Assembly (NCBI RefSeq): GCF_016597815.1
Contig: NZ_VCHA01000001.1
Span: 372,001 to 436,000, forward strand
Length of the DNA: 64,000 nt
Direction: 5' to 3'
Source of the DNA: Marinobacter sp. DY40_1A1
Lineage (GTDB): Bacteria > Pseudomonadota > Gammaproteobacteria > Pseudomonadales > Oleiphilaceae
Positions within the stretch are counted from its first letter, which is position 1. The number at the start of each line of letters is the position of its first letter. A model generated the notes under the pieces. That model saw only the letters and a list, made by a program, of their open reading frames with translations. It did no database searches and was not told the origin of the DNA. Position numbers and translations under genes: made by a program. Positions 18,649-28,940 of the stretch are shown here, piece after piece.

Positions 18649-19500
18649 ATGCTACTTATTATCGGCTCAATCATCGTTATCGCCAGCGTTCTTGGTGGCT
18701 ACGTTCTTCATGGCGGCAACCTGATGGTGCTTTGGCAGCCCACTGAGCTGCTCATTATCTTCGGTGCAGCCCTCGGCTCATTTATCATTGCCAATCCGCT
18801 GCACACCGTGAAGGAAGTGTTTGCTGGCATTATGCGCTTGCTGACAGGTTCCCCATTCAACAAATCCTACTACATGGATTTACTGAGTTTGCTCTACGAG
18901 GTTTTTGATAAATCCCGCAAGCAGGGGGTTATGTCTATCGAAGAAGATATTGATAACCCTGAATCCAGCGCGATATTCAGCCGTTACCCGGCCATTATGA
19001 AATCAAAAGCCTTGCTCGACTTTATCACAGACTATCTCCGCATCATCAGCGCCGGAAACATGGCTACCCATGAGCTGGAGGGTATGATGGAGAACGAGAT
19101 TGACAGTCGCCAGCACGAGCTTGAAGAGCCGGCCCATGCCGTAAATAAAATTGCGGACGCCTTGCCCGGTCTGGGTATTGTGGCGGCTGTGCTTGGTATT
19201 GTGATCACCATGAATTTTCTGAGTGAAGGCCCCGAGCGCATAGGTTTGAGTGTGGCAGCGGCATTGGTGGGCACCTTCCTTGGTATCTGGATGGGCTATG
19301 GCTTTGTCGGGCCAACCTCTATCGCCATGGAGCATGCTGCAAAATACGAACTCAAAGCTTACGAGTGCGTCAAATCTGCCATCGTTGCGACGGTCTCCGG
19401 ACAGGCCCCTCAAATGGCCATCGAGTTTGGTCGAAAAGCATTACCTACGGATAAGCGACCTGGGTTTCAGGAACTGAACGACCATGTGCGTGCAAAATAA
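18649..19500 (+). CDS. motA: flagellar motor stator protein MotA
   Basis: Proton-channel stator subunit that drives flagellar rotation with MotB. Its 283 residues contain four membrane helices: two near the N-terminus (about 2-25 and 34-55), a large cytoplasmic loop (about 65-165) that contacts FliG, and two C-terminal helices including PGLGIVAAVLGIVITM. It is followed by motB after 25 nt. I did not find a convincing FliA-type promoter upstream. Confidence 0.97.
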   Translation: MLLIIGSIIVIASVLGGYVLHGGNLMVLWQPTELLIIFGAALGSFIIANPLHTVKEVFAGIMRLLTGSPFNKSYYMDLLSLLYEVFDKSRKQGVMSIEEDIDNPESSAIFSRYPAIMKSKALLDFITDYLRIISAGNMATHELEGMMENEIDSRQHELEEPAHAVNKIADALPGLGIVAAVLGIVITMNFLSEGPERIGLSVAAALVGTFLGIWMGYGFVGPTSIAMEHAAKYELKAYECVKSAIVATVSGQAPQMAIEFGRKALPTDKRPGFQELNDHVRAK

Positions 19501-19525
19501 CGCAGGCTGAGCCCGGAGTATATTT

Positions 19526-20485
19526 GTGGAACAGCAGCCGATAATCATCAAACGCAAAAAAGTCATCGCCGCGGGCCACCATGGTGGCTCCTGGAAAGTG
19601 GCATTTGCCGACTTCGCAACGGCGATGATGGCTTTCTTTCTTGTGCTCTGGCTCACCGCAACTGCATCGCCAGAGCAGATAAAAGCAGTGGAAGGCTATT
19701 TTCGCGACCCCGTCGGTTTTACGGAAGGTGGTACGCCCAACCCTGTAGACCTCGGAGGCAGTGCGTCTGTTGTCAATGAAACCAGTCAGGATATTGCGCC
19801 AGACGCCATGGAGATTGCAGATGAGGTGGTTGATACCTTGTCAGAAACCCTTGAGCAGCGTCGCATGGAGGAGTTGTTTCAGGAGTTGAAACAGCGAATT
19901 GAAGAGAACGAAACCCTGAGGGAGTTCAAGGACCAGCTGCTGATTGATATCACGGATGAAGGGCTGCGGATCCAGATTGTGGATCGCTCTGGACGCCCCA
20001 TGTTCGACATCGGCAGGGCCGAACTGAAGTACTACTCACAGGAAATTCTGTTCGAGTTGGCCAAAACCCTCGGAGCCGTAGACAACAAGCTCAGTATCAC
20101 TGGCCATACCGATGCCACCCCCTTCGGTGGGCGCCCTGGCTACACCAACTGGGAACTCTCGGCGGACCGAGCCAACACAGCTCGCCGGGCCTTGGTTGCC
20201 GGTGGCGTTCGAGCCCAACAGATTGCCCGGGTAGTGGGGCTGAGTGATTCCGTACTGTTTGACCAAGACGAGCCCACCGCGCCGGTAAATCGCCGGATTT
20301 CCATCATCGTACTTAACAAGAAAACCGTGAGTAGCATTCACAGCAGTGCCAGCGCCAAAGGGGCACCTCTGATTGACCTCACGGTTCCTTCGGAAGACGA
20401 GCAGAAAAAAGCCATGGAAAAATTGGAAAGTGGCGACTGGCAGAAGGAAAGAGAAGAGCCTGCTCCGGGCGAACTAAACTGGTAG
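19526..20485 (+). CDS. motB: flagellar motor stator protein MotB
   Basis: Peptidoglycan-anchored stator partner of MotA. A single N-terminal membrane helix contains the proton-carrying aspartate in VAFADFATAMMAFFLVLW. A linker follows, then an OmpA-like peptidoglycan-binding domain (about 150-275) with the TGHTD and NWELSADRA motifs. Translation starts at GTG preceded by GGAG. It shares a transcript with motA and converges on rsgA. Confidence 0.96.
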   Translation: MEQQPIIIKRKKVIAAGHHGGSWKVAFADFATAMMAFFLVLWLTATASPEQIKAVEGYFRDPVGFTEGGTPNPVDLGGSASVVNETSQDIAPDAMEIADEVVDTLSETLEQRRMEELFQELKQRIEENETLREFKDQLLIDITDEGLRIQIVDRSGRPMFDIGRAELKYYSQEILFELAKTLGAVDNKLSITGHTDATPFGGRPGYTNWELSADRANTARRALVAGGVRAQQIARVVGLSDSVLFDQDEPTAPVNRRISIIVLNKKTVSSIHSSASAKGAPLIDLTVPSEDEQKKAMEKLESGDWQKEREEPAPGELNW

Positions 20486-20504
20486 ATCGCCCTGTATCAG
20501 AGAG

Positions 20505-21560
20505 TCAGTCGACTTTTAATCCCCGCGATTGCTGCTCAGCCATATCCTGCAGAATACGATGAAAGCTACGGCGGCGTTCAGGGCTGAGTTTTCCGGATTC
20601 TGCAGCCCCATCGATGGCACACCCCGGATCACCCATGTGCCTGCAATTGCGGAACTTGCAGTAACCGATCACCTCACGAATCTCCCGAAACCCGTATTCA
20701 ATTTCCTGCGGCGTCATGTGCCAGAGGCCGAACTCCCGAATACCCGGAGAATCGATCAGATCACCACCCATTGGCAGATGGAACAGCTTCGCTGTAGTGG
20801 TGGTGTGAACGCCCTTGCCGGTGCTCTCAGAAACCGCTCCCACACGAATCGCCTCGTCGGGCATCAGTGTTTGAATAATCGACGACTTACCAACACCTGA
20901 CTGACCCACGAATGCACTGGTTTTACCCTTAACCAGCGCTTCAACCTCCGGCGAAGGCGCGCCATCGAACTGCATGGCAGACGTGCGCACAATTTCATAA
21001 CCCAAAGCCGCATAACGCGCCAGCAGAGCATCAATCTGCTCCCGGTTTTGATCGGTGATCAAATCCGTCTTGTTCAGCAGAATCACCGCTGGAATATCCG
21101 TAATCTCAGAGGCAACCAGATACCGGTCAATCAAATTGTCGTGGGGCTCCGGCTCTGGTGCAATCACCAGAATAATATGATCAATATTCGCCGCGACCGG
21201 CTTCACCGCACCAAAGTTATCCGGCCGCTGCAGCAAATTATCACGCTCGCAGCGGGCAACAATCACCCCGGTTTCATTCTTGCCTGGCCGCCAAACCACC
21301 CGATCACCCGTCACCAGGCTGTCGATATTCGCCCGAACGAAACAACGTACAACATCGCCTTTGCGCTCACCTTCCAGCGCCTCAACATCCAGCTGTTGCC
21401 CATAGTGAGCAATAATCAGCCCTTCCTGCTCAGGCCCCAGCTCACCTGCATCGGCCTGCGCCTGAACTGACTTTTCTTTACGAGCTGCGCGTGCTGCCCG
21501 CTCCTCCTGAATCTTTTTGATCCGGAATTGCTGTTGCTTGTTCAGTTGCCGTTTTGCCAT
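20505..21560 (-). CDS. rsgA: ribosome small subunit-dependent GTPase A
   Basis: Circularly permuted GTPase that tests late 30S ribosome maturation. Its 351 residues contain an OB-fold (about 65-125), a permuted G domain with NKTD (G4) before the P-loop GQSGVGKS (G1) and DSPG (G3), and a C-terminal zinc-binding region with CKFRNCRHMGDPGC. The basic N-terminal extension is typical of pseudomonad relatives. It is divergent from orn, with which RsgA shares RNA-related function; a variable-stem repeat lies between the two starts. Confidence 0.97.
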   Translation of the reverse strand: MAKRQLNKQQQFRIKKIQEERAARAARKEKSVQAQADAGELGPEQEGLIIAHYGQQLDVEALEGERKGDVVRCFVRANIDSLVTGDRVVWRPGKNETGVIVARCERDNLLQRPDNFGAVKPVAANIDHIILVIAPEPEPHDNLIDRYLVASEITDIPAVILLNKTDLITDQNREQIDALLARYAALGYEIVRTSAMQFDGAPSPEVEALVKGKTSAFVGQSGVGKSSIIQTLMPDEAIRVGAVSESTGKGVHTTTTAKLFHLPMGGDLIDSPGIREFGLWHMTPQEIEYGFREIREVIGYCKFRNCRHMGDPGCAIDGAAESGKLSPERRRSFHRILQDMAEQQSRGLKVD

Positions 21561-21671
21561 AAGGTCTCTGTTAACACGGATGTAAGTAGTGACGTTGCTA
21601 TGCCATCATACGGCATTGCTAGTTCTTTACGGTATAGCACCGAATTTTGGGGCAGGGTTGTTTACTGCTTT

Positions 21672-21739
21672 CCAGGAATGTCGGCGGCCAAGGACGGCCG
21701 CCGACAAGCGCACATGGATGTGCTCGTAGCGGTTCCCGG
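21672..21739 (+). repeat. variable-stem hairpin element, copy 1 (short arms)
   Basis: The conserved core spans 21679-21732 (54 nt). It contains a perfect 10-bp hairpin (21680-21689 / 21696-21705, loop AAGGAC), then AAGCG and the CACATGGATGTG hairpin, ending CTCGTAGCG. Outer arms are short, CCAGGAA (21672-21678) with TTCCCGG (21733-21739), 7 bp with one mismatch, so this copy looks eroded or young. It lies between divergent rsgA and orn. Confidence 0.8.
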
Positions 21740-21764
21740 TAGGTAGAAGGCAGCTCCACCTACC
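21738..21764 (+). promoter_or_regulatory. stem-loop in the orn leader
   Basis: GGTAGGT (21738-21744) can pair with ACCTACC (21758-21764) across a 13-nt loop, ending 32 nt before the orn start codon. It abuts repeat copy 1. Role unknown. Confidence 0.3.
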
Positions 21765-21796
21765 ACCGATGTTTGATGAATAATGAGGAAAAAAGA

Positions 21797-22339
21797 ATGT
21801 CAGCAGGCAACCACCTGGTTTGGATCGATCTGGAAATGACCGGCCTTGATCCGGAAAAAGAACGCATCATCGAAATGGCCACCATCATCACCGATTCCGA
21901 ACTGAACCTGGTGGCTGAAGGCCCAGTCATCGCAATACACCAGCCCGACAGCCTGCTCGATGCCATGGACGAATGGTGCACCCGCACCCACGGCGAAAGC
22001 GGCCTCGCCAAGCGCGTTCAGGAAAGCAAAATCTCAGAAGCCGAAGCCGAGCAACAAACCATCGCCTTCCTGAAAGAATACATGGAAAAAGGCCAGTCCC
22101 CCCTGTGCGGCAACAGCATAGGCCAGGACCGCCGCTTCCTCGTGAAATACATGCCAGAGCTGGAAGACTTCTTCCATTACCGCAACCTCGACGTCTCCAC
22201 CGTAAAAGAGCTGGCCCGCCGCTGGCGCCCAGACGTACTCGAAGGTGTGAAAAAGAAAGGCAGCCACCTGGCACTCGACGACATCCGCGACTCCATCGAA
22301 GAGCTGCGCCACTACCGCGAGCACTTCTTCAAGCTATAA
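21797..22339 (+). CDS. orn: oligoribonuclease
   Basis: DEDDh 3'-5' exoribonuclease that degrades RNA dinucleotides, including pGpG released by c-di-GMP phosphodiesterases, linking it to the EAL protein in this window. It is 180 residues with D11 and E13 in [10 protein letters not shown] and the histidine of the DEDDh set in GSHLALDDI. The ATG at 21797 has GAGG 8 nt upstream; an in-frame ATG at 21773 would add eight atypical residues. Its 3' end overlaps the convergent queG end by 6 nt. Confidence 0.97.
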   Translation: MSAGNHLVWIDLEMTGLDPEKERIIEMATIITDSELNLVAEGPVIAIHQPDSLLDAMDEWCTRTHGESGLAKRVQESKISEAEAEQQTIAFLKEYMEKGQSPLCGNSIGQDRRFLVKYMPELEDFFHYRNLDVSTVKELARRWRPDVLEGVKKKGSHLALDDIRDSIEELRHYREHFFKL

Positions 22340-23437
22340 ACCGTGCCGGGCCAACGCCCACCGAACATGCTCGCGGACCATCTCGGAAGAGTGGTCTGCG
22401 CGCTGTTTAAGCGCCTCAATCACCGGAATCGTCGAAGGCGCATTACCCAGCCCAACTGCCAGATTGCGCAGCCAGCCCTCATATCCCGTGCGGCGAATAG
22501 CCGACCCCTCGGTACGCTTCAAAAACTCCTCTTCAGTCCACAAAAACAGCTCCGCTAACGAACTGTTATTCAAACCATGCCTGGGCTGAAAATCATCTTC
22601 CTGGGTCGGCTTCTTGAACTTCTGCCAAGGACACACCAACTGGCAGTCATCACAACCAAACACCCGATTGCCCATGGGCGCGCGCAATTCTTCCGGAATA
22701 CTGCCCTTGAGCTCAATGGTGAGATAGCTAATGCAGCGCCGGGCATCCAGTACACGAGCGCCCACGAACGCATCGGTAGGGCACATTTCGAGGCAGGCAG
22801 AGCAGCTGCCACAGTGATCGGTTTCAAAGGCTGGGTCTACCGGCAGTGGCGCACTGGTGAATATTTCTCCCAGAAAAAAGAAAGAGCCCGCCTTCGGATG
22901 AATTAGCATGTTGTTCTTACCGATCCAGCCAAGCCCCGCTCTTTGCGCGAGTGCTCGCTCCAGTACGGGAGCGCTATCTACAAAGGCTCTGTGGTCATAG
23001 CCGCTTACCGCATCGTCAATCTTCTTCGCCAGAGTTGCCAGCCGCTTCCGGATCAGCTTGTGGTAGTCACGGCCAAGCGCATAGCGAGTTATATAGGCCC
23101 CTTCCCGGTTAGTAAGTGCTTCTTTCGGGCTGTCTGGCGTGGGCATGTAATCCATGCGTACAGAGATAACGCGGGTAGTTCCTGGCACCAATGACTTCGG
23201 GGTATAGCGCTTGTCCCCGTGGTGGCCCATGTATTCCATTTCTCCCTGATAGCCTTTTTCGAGCCAATCCTGCAGGCGTTGGGCATGCTCACCGGTATCT
23301 GCTGTTGTAATGCCAGCATCGGAGAACCCGAGTTCTTTTGCCCATTGCCGGATAAGTGGTGGTAAATCAGCCAGTTCCGGCACTGGGGAAATGTCCTTGC
23401 CTGTTGTGCTCATAAGTACCACTGATGTGTCCGCCAT
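22334..23437 (-). CDS. queG: epoxyqueuosine reductase
   Basis: Cobalamin-dependent iron-sulfur enzyme that performs the last step of queuosine synthesis in tRNA, reducing epoxyqueuosine. Its 367 residues carry two ferredoxin-like 4Fe-4S motifs, [11 protein letters not shown] and [10 protein letters not shown], and a C-terminal HEAT-like segment. Start is uncertain between Met1 and Met9; neither has a strong Shine-Dalgarno. It is divergent from nnr, an arrangement common in related genomes. Confidence 0.95.
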   Translation of the reverse strand: MADTSVVLMSTTGKDISPVPELADLPPLIRQWAKELGFSDAGITTADTGEHAQRLQDWLEKGYQGEMEYMGHHGDKRYTPKSLVPGTTRVISVRMDYMPTPDSPKEALTNREGAYITRYALGRDYHKLIRKRLATLAKKIDDAVSGYDHRAFVDSAPVLERALAQRAGLGWIGKNNMLIHPKAGSFFFLGEIFTSAPLPVDPAFETDHCGSCSACLEMCPTDAFVGARVLDARRCISYLTIELKGSIPEELRAPMGNRVFGCDDCQLVCPWQKFKKPTQEDDFQPRHGLNNSSLAELFLWTEEEFLKRTEGSAIRRTGYEGWLRNLAVGLGNAPSTIPVIEALKQRADHSSEMVREHVRWALARHGL

Positions 23438-23560
23438 GCCGAAGCCGGGGGTACAGATATTTAATTTGATTAAGTTATGACCTTTTCCGCGGTTTTGCTA
23501 TGCTTTACAGATAGCTGGCCAATTTTCTTAAACCGGTTTCTGTAACGGGAGCAAAGGCTC

Positions 23561-25114
23561 ATGCCACAGCACGCTGGAGGCAGTTTATCAGATGCGCTGT
23601 TTTCCGCCGATTCTGTGCGCCGTATTGATCAGTATGTTATTGAACAGTTGGGTGTTGATGGGTTTGACTTGATGCAGTCGGCCGCCCATGCAGCCTTCCA
23701 CAGGCTGGCTTTGCGCTGGCCCGGGGTGGAGCCCTTACTGGTTTTGTGCGGTGCAGGAAATAACGGCGGTGATGGCTACCTGATAGCGGCAAACGCCCTG
23801 CGGGACGGTATGGCTGTGCATTGTGTTGCGGTTGCTCCTACCGGGAAACTGAGTGGGGATGCTCGCAAGGCCTGGCAAAAAGCGGTAGCGGATGGCGTGG
23901 AAGTTCGGGAGTTGGCAGATATTGGCGACGCCGAGCTGGGAGCTCTGTTTGAGCGCTCCGGGCTTGTTGTTGATGCCATGTTAGGTACTGGTGCTTCCGG
24001 CGCCCCCAGAGAGCCCATTTCCGGCATTATTGCTCGCACCAACGCGTCCGGGCTCCCGGTTTTGGCAGTGGATGTACCTTCTGGCCTGAATGCCACAACC
24101 GGCGCCGCCAAAGGCGAAGTGGTTCAAGCTGCGATGACTGTTACGTTTATCGCCCGCAAGTTGGGGCTATACACTGGGCAGGGCCCTTCAGTTTGTGGTG
24201 GTGTGGTGTTTGAGCCATTGGGTACAGACACGAACGCCGGAGAAACACCGGTGGCGAGGCTTCAGAACTGGGGCTCTGTGCAGAATTGGTTGCCCGGGCG
24301 CCGGGCGAATGCCCACAAAGGGCAGTTTGGGCATGTTCTGATAGTGGCAGGCGATCGAGGCTTTGGCGGTGCAGGTATATTGGCAGCCGAAGCTGCTGCT
24401 CGCTCCGGAGCAGGGTTGGTTTCATTGGCGACGCGTCCTGAGCATGTAACTGCAGCGCTGGCGCGCTGCCCGTCGGTTATGGTCCACGGCGTGATACATG
24501 GCTCGGAGTTGCCTTCGTTGCTGGCAGCAGCAACCGTTGTGGTTTGTGGGCCGGGAATGGGACAAAGCGCCTGGGGCCAACAGATGCTGCAGCAGGTTGT
24601 AGAAAGCGGAAAGCCACGAGTTCTGGATGCAGATGCACTAAACCTGCTCTCAAAGCGAGTGGCTGTGCCGGCTAATAATCAGATTCTGACGCCGCACCCG
24701 GGTGAGGCCGCCAGGCTGCTGAATTGTCTGGTGCCGGAGATAGAAGCGGATCGCCTGGCTGCGACCCACAGGCTGCAGTCCATTTATGGCGGAGTGGTTT
24801 TGCTCAAGGGTGCAGGTACGGTTATCGCCTCTGGCGAGGGGGCGGCAGATGTGGCCATTGGGAGCAACCCTGGCATGGCCACGGGAGGCATGGGCGATGT
24901 GCTATCGGGAGTTATTGGTGCGCTGTATGCCCAAACGCCTGAGTTGCCGGCGCAAGCTGCCGCAATGGGTGCTGTCGTCCACCTTGAGGCCGCAACCAGA
25001 GCATCAGTGAAAAAGGGGTATATGGGATTGATACCCACGGACGTAATCGATGTCTTGCCGCAGGTTTTCCGGGAAGCAGAGCCGGGCGCTGGCTGCGACA
25101 AGGGGGATGAATGA
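23561..25114 (+). CDS. nnr: bifunctional NAD(P)H-hydrate epimerase / ADP-dependent dehydratase
   Basis: Repairs damaged NAD(P)H. The N-terminal half (about 1-220, YjeF_N) epimerises NAD(P)H hydrates and has the GAGNNGGDGY motif. The C-terminal half (about 240-510, ribokinase-like) dehydrates them using ADP and carries GGMGDVLSG and the HPGEAARLL stretch. The 517-residue fusion is the usual bacterial form. The stop codon overlaps the tsaE start (ATGA), so the two genes are coupled. Confidence 0.96.
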   Translation: MPQHAGGSLSDALFSADSVRRIDQYVIEQLGVDGFDLMQSAAHAAFHRLALRWPGVEPLLVLCGAGNNGGDGYLIAANALRDGMAVHCVAVAPTGKLSGDARKAWQKAVADGVEVRELADIGDAELGALFERSGLVVDAMLGTGASGAPREPISGIIARTNASGLPVLAVDVPSGLNATTGAAKGEVVQAAMTVTFIARKLGLYTGQGPSVCGGVVFEPLGTDTNAGETPVARLQNWGSVQNWLPGRRANAHKGQFGHVLIVAGDRGFGGAGILAAEAAARSGAGLVSLATRPEHVTAALARCPSVMVHGVIHGSELPSLLAAATVVVCGPGMGQSAWGQQMLQQVVESGKPRVLDADALNLLSKRVAVPANNQILTPHPGEAARLLNCLVPEIEADRLAATHRLQSIYGGVVLLKGAGTVIASGEGAADVAIGSNPGMATGGMGDVLSGVIGALYAQTPELPAQAAAMGAVVHLEAATRASVKKGYMGLIPTDVIDVLPQVFREAEPGAGCDKGDE

Positions 25115-25608
25115 CTGTTTTTGGGAACGAGCGCCGTTTTTTTCTGGACGGTGAGGCCGAAACCGAGGGCTTGGGTCGCGAACTCGCCCGCTTGGCGAAA
25201 GAGTCGGGCCAGGGGGTGATTATATTCCTGGAGGGTGACCTGGGCATGGGTAAAACCACGCTCAGTCGCGGAGTTATTCAGGCGCTTGGGCACGAGGGTG
25301 CGGTGAAAAGCCCCACCTATACGTTGGTTGAGCCATACGAAGATTTGACCCCTCCTGCTTATCATTTCGATCTTTACCGGTTGGGCGATCCGGAAGAGCT
25401 GGAATACATGGGCATCCGGGATTATTTTACAGGTCAGAGTGTTTGCCTTATTGAATGGTCTGAGCGTGGCGAAGGCATGCTTCCAGAGCCCGATCTCGAA
25501 ATCCAACTTGAGTACCAGGGCGAAGGGCGGTCGGCAGTGATTCGGGCACGCTCCGAGCTGGGTGCGTCACTATTGAATGAACTGGAACTGATTGGGCCGG
25601 ACCATTAA
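25111..25608 (+). CDS. tsaE: tRNA threonylcarbamoyladenosine biosynthesis ATPase TsaE
   Basis: Small P-loop ATPase that works with TsaB and TsaD to form t6A37 in ANN-decoding tRNAs. Its 165 residues contain Walker A GDLGMGKTT near residue 46, the switch-like KSPTYTLVEPY and the HFDLYRL motif. The start overlaps the nnr stop. The nnr-tsaE-amiB-mutL order is a conserved gammaproteobacterial operon. Confidence 0.96.
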   Translation: MTVFGNERRFFLDGEAETEGLGRELARLAKESGQGVIIFLEGDLGMGKTTLSRGVIQALGHEGAVKSPTYTLVEPYEDLTPPAYHFDLYRLGDPEELEYMGIRDYFTGQSVCLIEWSERGEGMLPEPDLEIQLEYQGEGRSAVIRARSELGASLLNELELIGPDH

Positions 25609-25646
25609 CGGCCGAAACTGGACAGCAGAATAAACAGGCTCGCTGC

Positions 25647-27008
25647 ATGAAAAGACATACGCTTACGATAAACGCAATGGTGGCCCTGGCGTCCATTTGC
25701 CTGCTGGTGGCATCCCTGCATGTACAGGCCGGTGCCCAGGTAGAAGGTATTCGTATCTGGCCAGCTCCGGATCACACGCGTTTGGTGCTGGATACCGAAG
25801 GCAAGGTTGAACACAACATGTTTGCGCTGAGCAACCCTTCGCGGCTGGTTATTGATCTCAAAAACACCCGGCTGAAAACAGATTTCGACAAGCTCGACCT
25901 GGCCGGTAGCCCAATCCGCCGCATTCGAAGTGCACCACGCAACGGTACCGACCTGAGAGTGGTTCTTGATTTGGCTAACGACATCAAACCCAGAAGCTTC
26001 CAGCTTGAGCCCAACCAGCAGTATGGCCATCGTCTGGTGCTGGATTTGATCGACGAGAGTGGCAGTCGCCTGGATAAAGCGACCCAGCCAACGGTCACTC
26101 ACGACTCAGCGGGCAAGCGCGATGTGATTGTGGTTATTGATGCAGGCCACGGCGGGGAAGACCCGGGTGCTATTGGCCCCAGAGGTACCAGGGAAAAAGA
26201 TGTGGTGCTGAAAATGGCCCTTATTCTCAAGGATATGATCGATAAACAGCCAGGCTACAGCGCCAAGCTGACACGTACTGGTGATTATTATATCGGCTTG
26301 AGGAATCGCACTATTCTGGCTCGCAAGTATAGTGCTGATCTATTTGTATCCGTACATGCTGATGCCTTCCGCACGCCGCAGCCCAAAGGTGCTTCTGTGT
26401 TTGCCTTGTCTCAGCGCGGTGCCACCAGTGAGACAGCACGCTGGTTGGCTCAGAGTGAAAATCGTTCTGATTTGATTGGAGGTACCGGTGGTGTGTCGCT
26501 CGACGGCCGGGATGACATGCTGGCGGGTGTTCTGCTAGATCTTTCCATGACCGCCAGCATCAATGCGAGCCTGGGTGTGGGAAGCTCCATACTGGGCGAG
26601 CTCAATGGTGTAACGCACCTGCATAAGCCCGGTGTGGAGCAGGCGGCGTTTGCGGTTCTCAAATCCCCGGACATTCCTTCCATACTTGTAGAGGCGGGCT
26701 TCATCTCCAACCCCCAGGAAGAGAAAAACCTGTCTACAGACTGGTACCGCAAGAAGCTCGCTGGGGCCATAGTTAAAGGCATTAATCAGTATTTCCAGAA
26801 AACGCCTCCGCCAGGCACCTTGCTGGCCTGGCAGAAGCAGAATGGCCAGGGCAGTGGGCGCATAAGCCAATACCGGGTGCGAAGTGGCGACACCTTGTCG
26901 GGGGTGGCACGTGACAACCAGACAACGGTTAGTGAGTTGATGCAGTTTAACGGCCTGAGGGATGACCGTGTTATGGTGGGCCAAACCATTCGTATCCCTT
27001 CATCCTGA
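25647..27008 (+). CDS. amiB: N-acetylmuramoyl-L-alanine amidase (AMIN - Amidase_3 - LysM)
   Basis: Periplasmic zinc amidase that splits septal peptidoglycan during cell separation. Its 453 residues start with a signal peptide (cleavage near VQA around residue 28). An AMIN septum-targeting domain (about 32-130) follows, then an Amidase_3 domain (about 158-375) with zinc-ligand motif [18 protein letters not shown] and catalytic VEAGFISN. A single LysM domain (about 408-452) ends the protein. This layout fits AmiB of pseudomonads. mutL follows after 20 nt. Confidence 0.95.
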   Translation: MKRHTLTINAMVALASICLLVASLHVQAGAQVEGIRIWPAPDHTRLVLDTEGKVEHNMFALSNPSRLVIDLKNTRLKTDFDKLDLAGSPIRRIRSAPRNGTDLRVVLDLANDIKPRSFQLEPNQQYGHRLVLDLIDESGSRLDKATQPTVTHDSAGKRDVIVVIDAGHGGEDPGAIGPRGTREKDVVLKMALILKDMIDKQPGYSAKLTRTGDYYIGLRNRTILARKYSADLFVSVHADAFRTPQPKGASVFALSQRGATSETARWLAQSENRSDLIGGTGGVSLDGRDDMLAGVLLDLSMTASINASLGVGSSILGELNGVTHLHKPGVEQAAFAVLKSPDIPSILVEAGFISNPQEEKNLSTDWYRKKLAGAIVKGINQYFQKTPPPGTLLAWQKQNGQGSGRISQYRVRSGDTLSGVARDNQTTVSELMQFNGLRDDRVMVGQTIRIPSS

Positions 27009-27028
27009 ACAAGAGGTTGTCCCGAAAC

Positions 27029-28939
27029 ATGCCCTCCATCCGATTACTCTCGCCGCGGCTGGCAAACCAGATTGCTGCCGGCGAGGTGGTTGAGCGCCCT
27101 GCATCTGTTGTCAAAGAACTGGTTGAAAACGCACTCGACGCTGGTGCAGGCCGCGTTGAGGTTGAGGTCGAGCAGGGCGGTGTAAAACTGATCCGGGTTC
27201 GTGATGACGGCTACGGGATTGCTGAAAGCGACCTGCCTTTGGCGTTGAGCCGCCACGCCACCAGTAAAATAGCCAGTCTTGATGATCTGGAATCCGTGGC
27301 ATCTCTCGGGTTTCGTGGCGAAGCCCTGGCCAGTATCAGCTCCGTATCGCGGCTTGCACTGACTTCGCGTACACAAGAGCGTGAAGCTGCGTCCAGGGTG
27401 GAAGTTGAAGGGCGAGATATGGACGCCCGGATTTCACCAGCGGCCCATCCTGTTGGTACCACGGTTGAAGTACGGGATCTGTTTTTCAATACGCCGGCCC
27501 GGCGAAAATTCCTGCGTACAGAAAAAACAGAATTCAATCACGTGGAAGAGTGTGTGCGCCGCCAGGCCCTTAGCCGGTTTGATGCGGGTTTTACCCTGCG
27601 CCATAACCAGCGGGTTGTTCACAACCTTCGCCCAGCGGATTCTGTGCTCGACAAAGAGCGTCGCATTGCGGCCCTTTGTGGGCAGAAGTTTATCGATAGT
27701 GCGGTAGTAATTGATGCCGAAGCCACTGGTTTACGCCTTTGGGGTTGGGTCGCTTTACCTACGTTTTCCCGCAGTCAGGCTGATTTGCAGTATTTCTTTG
27801 TAAATGGCCGTGTAATTCGTGATCGCCTCGTTGCCCATGCGGTGCGTCAGGCATACCGGGATGTGCTTTACAACAACCGCCATCCTGCGTTTGTTCTTTA
27901 TCTTGAAGTCGACCCCGCTACTGTTGATGTAAACGTGCACCCGACCAAGCATGAAGTGCGCTTCCGAGATGGTCGCCTGGTGCACGATTTTATCTTTCGT
28001 ACACTGCACAAAGCCTTGGCCGACGTGCGGCCCGATGACCATTTTCGGGGCGCAGTGGCGCAGTCATTTGGTCGTGAAACGGCTGGGCAAGGCGAGGCAG
28101 CCAGTGCTGGCTCAGGGTATGGATCGCAACAACCCTGGACTGGACAGCCTGCGGTTCCGTCAGTAGGCGAGCATGCGCCAGCGTCCGGGTTTGGAGGCCA
28201 GTCAGCGCCTCAGCAGGAATGGCGAGCCAGTGACCAGATGGCCTTCTATAAGTCTCTTGGTGGCGGCGGTGTCAGTGGCCCGCAAGAGTCAGTGTCGTTT
28301 GGTGGCACGGCAGTTGCCCCCTTGGATCAGCCCGGCAGTCTGGACAGTAACGAAGAGCCGCCCCTGGGATATGCTATTGCCCAGTTGCACGGTATTTATA
28401 TTCTGGCTCAGAGCAGTGCCGGAATGATTGTTGTGGATATGCATGCAGCCCATGAGCGCATTACCTACGAACGAATGAAGCGAGCGCTGGCTGAGCAGGA
28501 TCTGAAGAGCCAGCCATTACTGGTGCCCTTATCTATTGCGGTGAGCCAGAAAGAAGCCGCCCTGGCCGAAACCCACGGCGATAATTTGCAGCAGTTGGGC
28601 TTGCAGATTGAGCGTATCGGGCCAGAAACACTGGCCATCAGGCAGGTGCCGGCGCTTCTGCGAGGCGCTGATACAGAACAACTTGTGAGAGATGTGCTGT
28701 CTGATCTGATCGAGCACGGTCAGAGTGACCGTGTTGAAGCAGTTACTCATGAGTTGCTTGGCACCATGGCCTGTCACGGTTCGGTGCGAGCCAATCGGCA
28801 GCTGACGGTTCCGGAAATGAACTCTCTGCTACGGGATATGGAAGCGACAGAGCGCAGTGGTCAGTGTAACCACGGGCGACCCACCTGGACGCTGGTTACG
28901 CTTGGGGAGTTGGACAAGCTGTTTCTGCGAGGGCGCTAG
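27029..28939 (+). CDS. mutL: DNA mismatch repair protein MutL
   Basis: GHKL ATPase that couples MutS mismatch recognition to strand removal. The N-terminal domain (about 1-330) carries [17 protein letters not shown] and [11 protein letters not shown] low-complexity linker (about 335-440) leads to the dimerisation domain. That domain has [12 protein letters not shown], matching the endonuclease motif DQHA(X)2E(X)4E with Q changed to M, plus CNHGRPTW at the end, so this MutL may nick DNA itself as in bacteria lacking MutH. The ATG at 27029 is preferred to an upstream TTG because it gives the standard N-terminus. Confidence 0.97.
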   Translation: MPSIRLLSPRLANQIAAGEVVERPASVVKELVENALDAGAGRVEVEVEQGGVKLIRVRDDGYGIAESDLPLALSRHATSKIASLDDLESVASLGFRGEALASISSVSRLALTSRTQEREAASRVEVEGRDMDARISPAAHPVGTTVEVRDLFFNTPARRKFLRTEKTEFNHVEECVRRQALSRFDAGFTLRHNQRVVHNLRPADSVLDKERRIAALCGQKFIDSAVVIDAEATGLRLWGWVALPTFSRSQADLQYFFVNGRVIRDRLVAHAVRQAYRDVLYNNRHPAFVLYLEVDPATVDVNVHPTKHEVRFRDGRLVHDFIFRTLHKALADVRPDDHFRGAVAQSFGRETAGQGEAASAGSGYGSQQPWTGQPAVPSVGEHAPASGFGGQSAPQQEWRASDQMAFYKSLGGGGVSGPQESVSFGGTAVAPLDQPGSLDSNEEPPLGYAIAQLHGIYILAQSSAGMIVVDMHAAHERITYERMKRALAEQDLKSQPLLVPLSIAVSQKEAALAETHGDNLQQLGLQIERIGPETLAIRQVPALLRGADTEQLVRDVLSDLIEHGQSDRVEAVTHELLGTMACHGSVRANRQLTVPEMNSLLRDMEATERSGQCNHGRPTWTLVTLGELDKLFLRGR

Positions 28940-28940
28940 A

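Noticed and set aside
22343..24425. Many overlapping open frames within orn, queG and nnr on the other strand or in other frames
   Set aside because: They are shadows of conserved genes with clear catalytic motifs; none shows independent family similarity.
28857..28940. Extended miaA start overlapping the end of mutL
   Set aside because: The extra residues are unlike MiaA N-termini, and a TTG at 28941 has a good Shine-Dalgarno and normal protein length.
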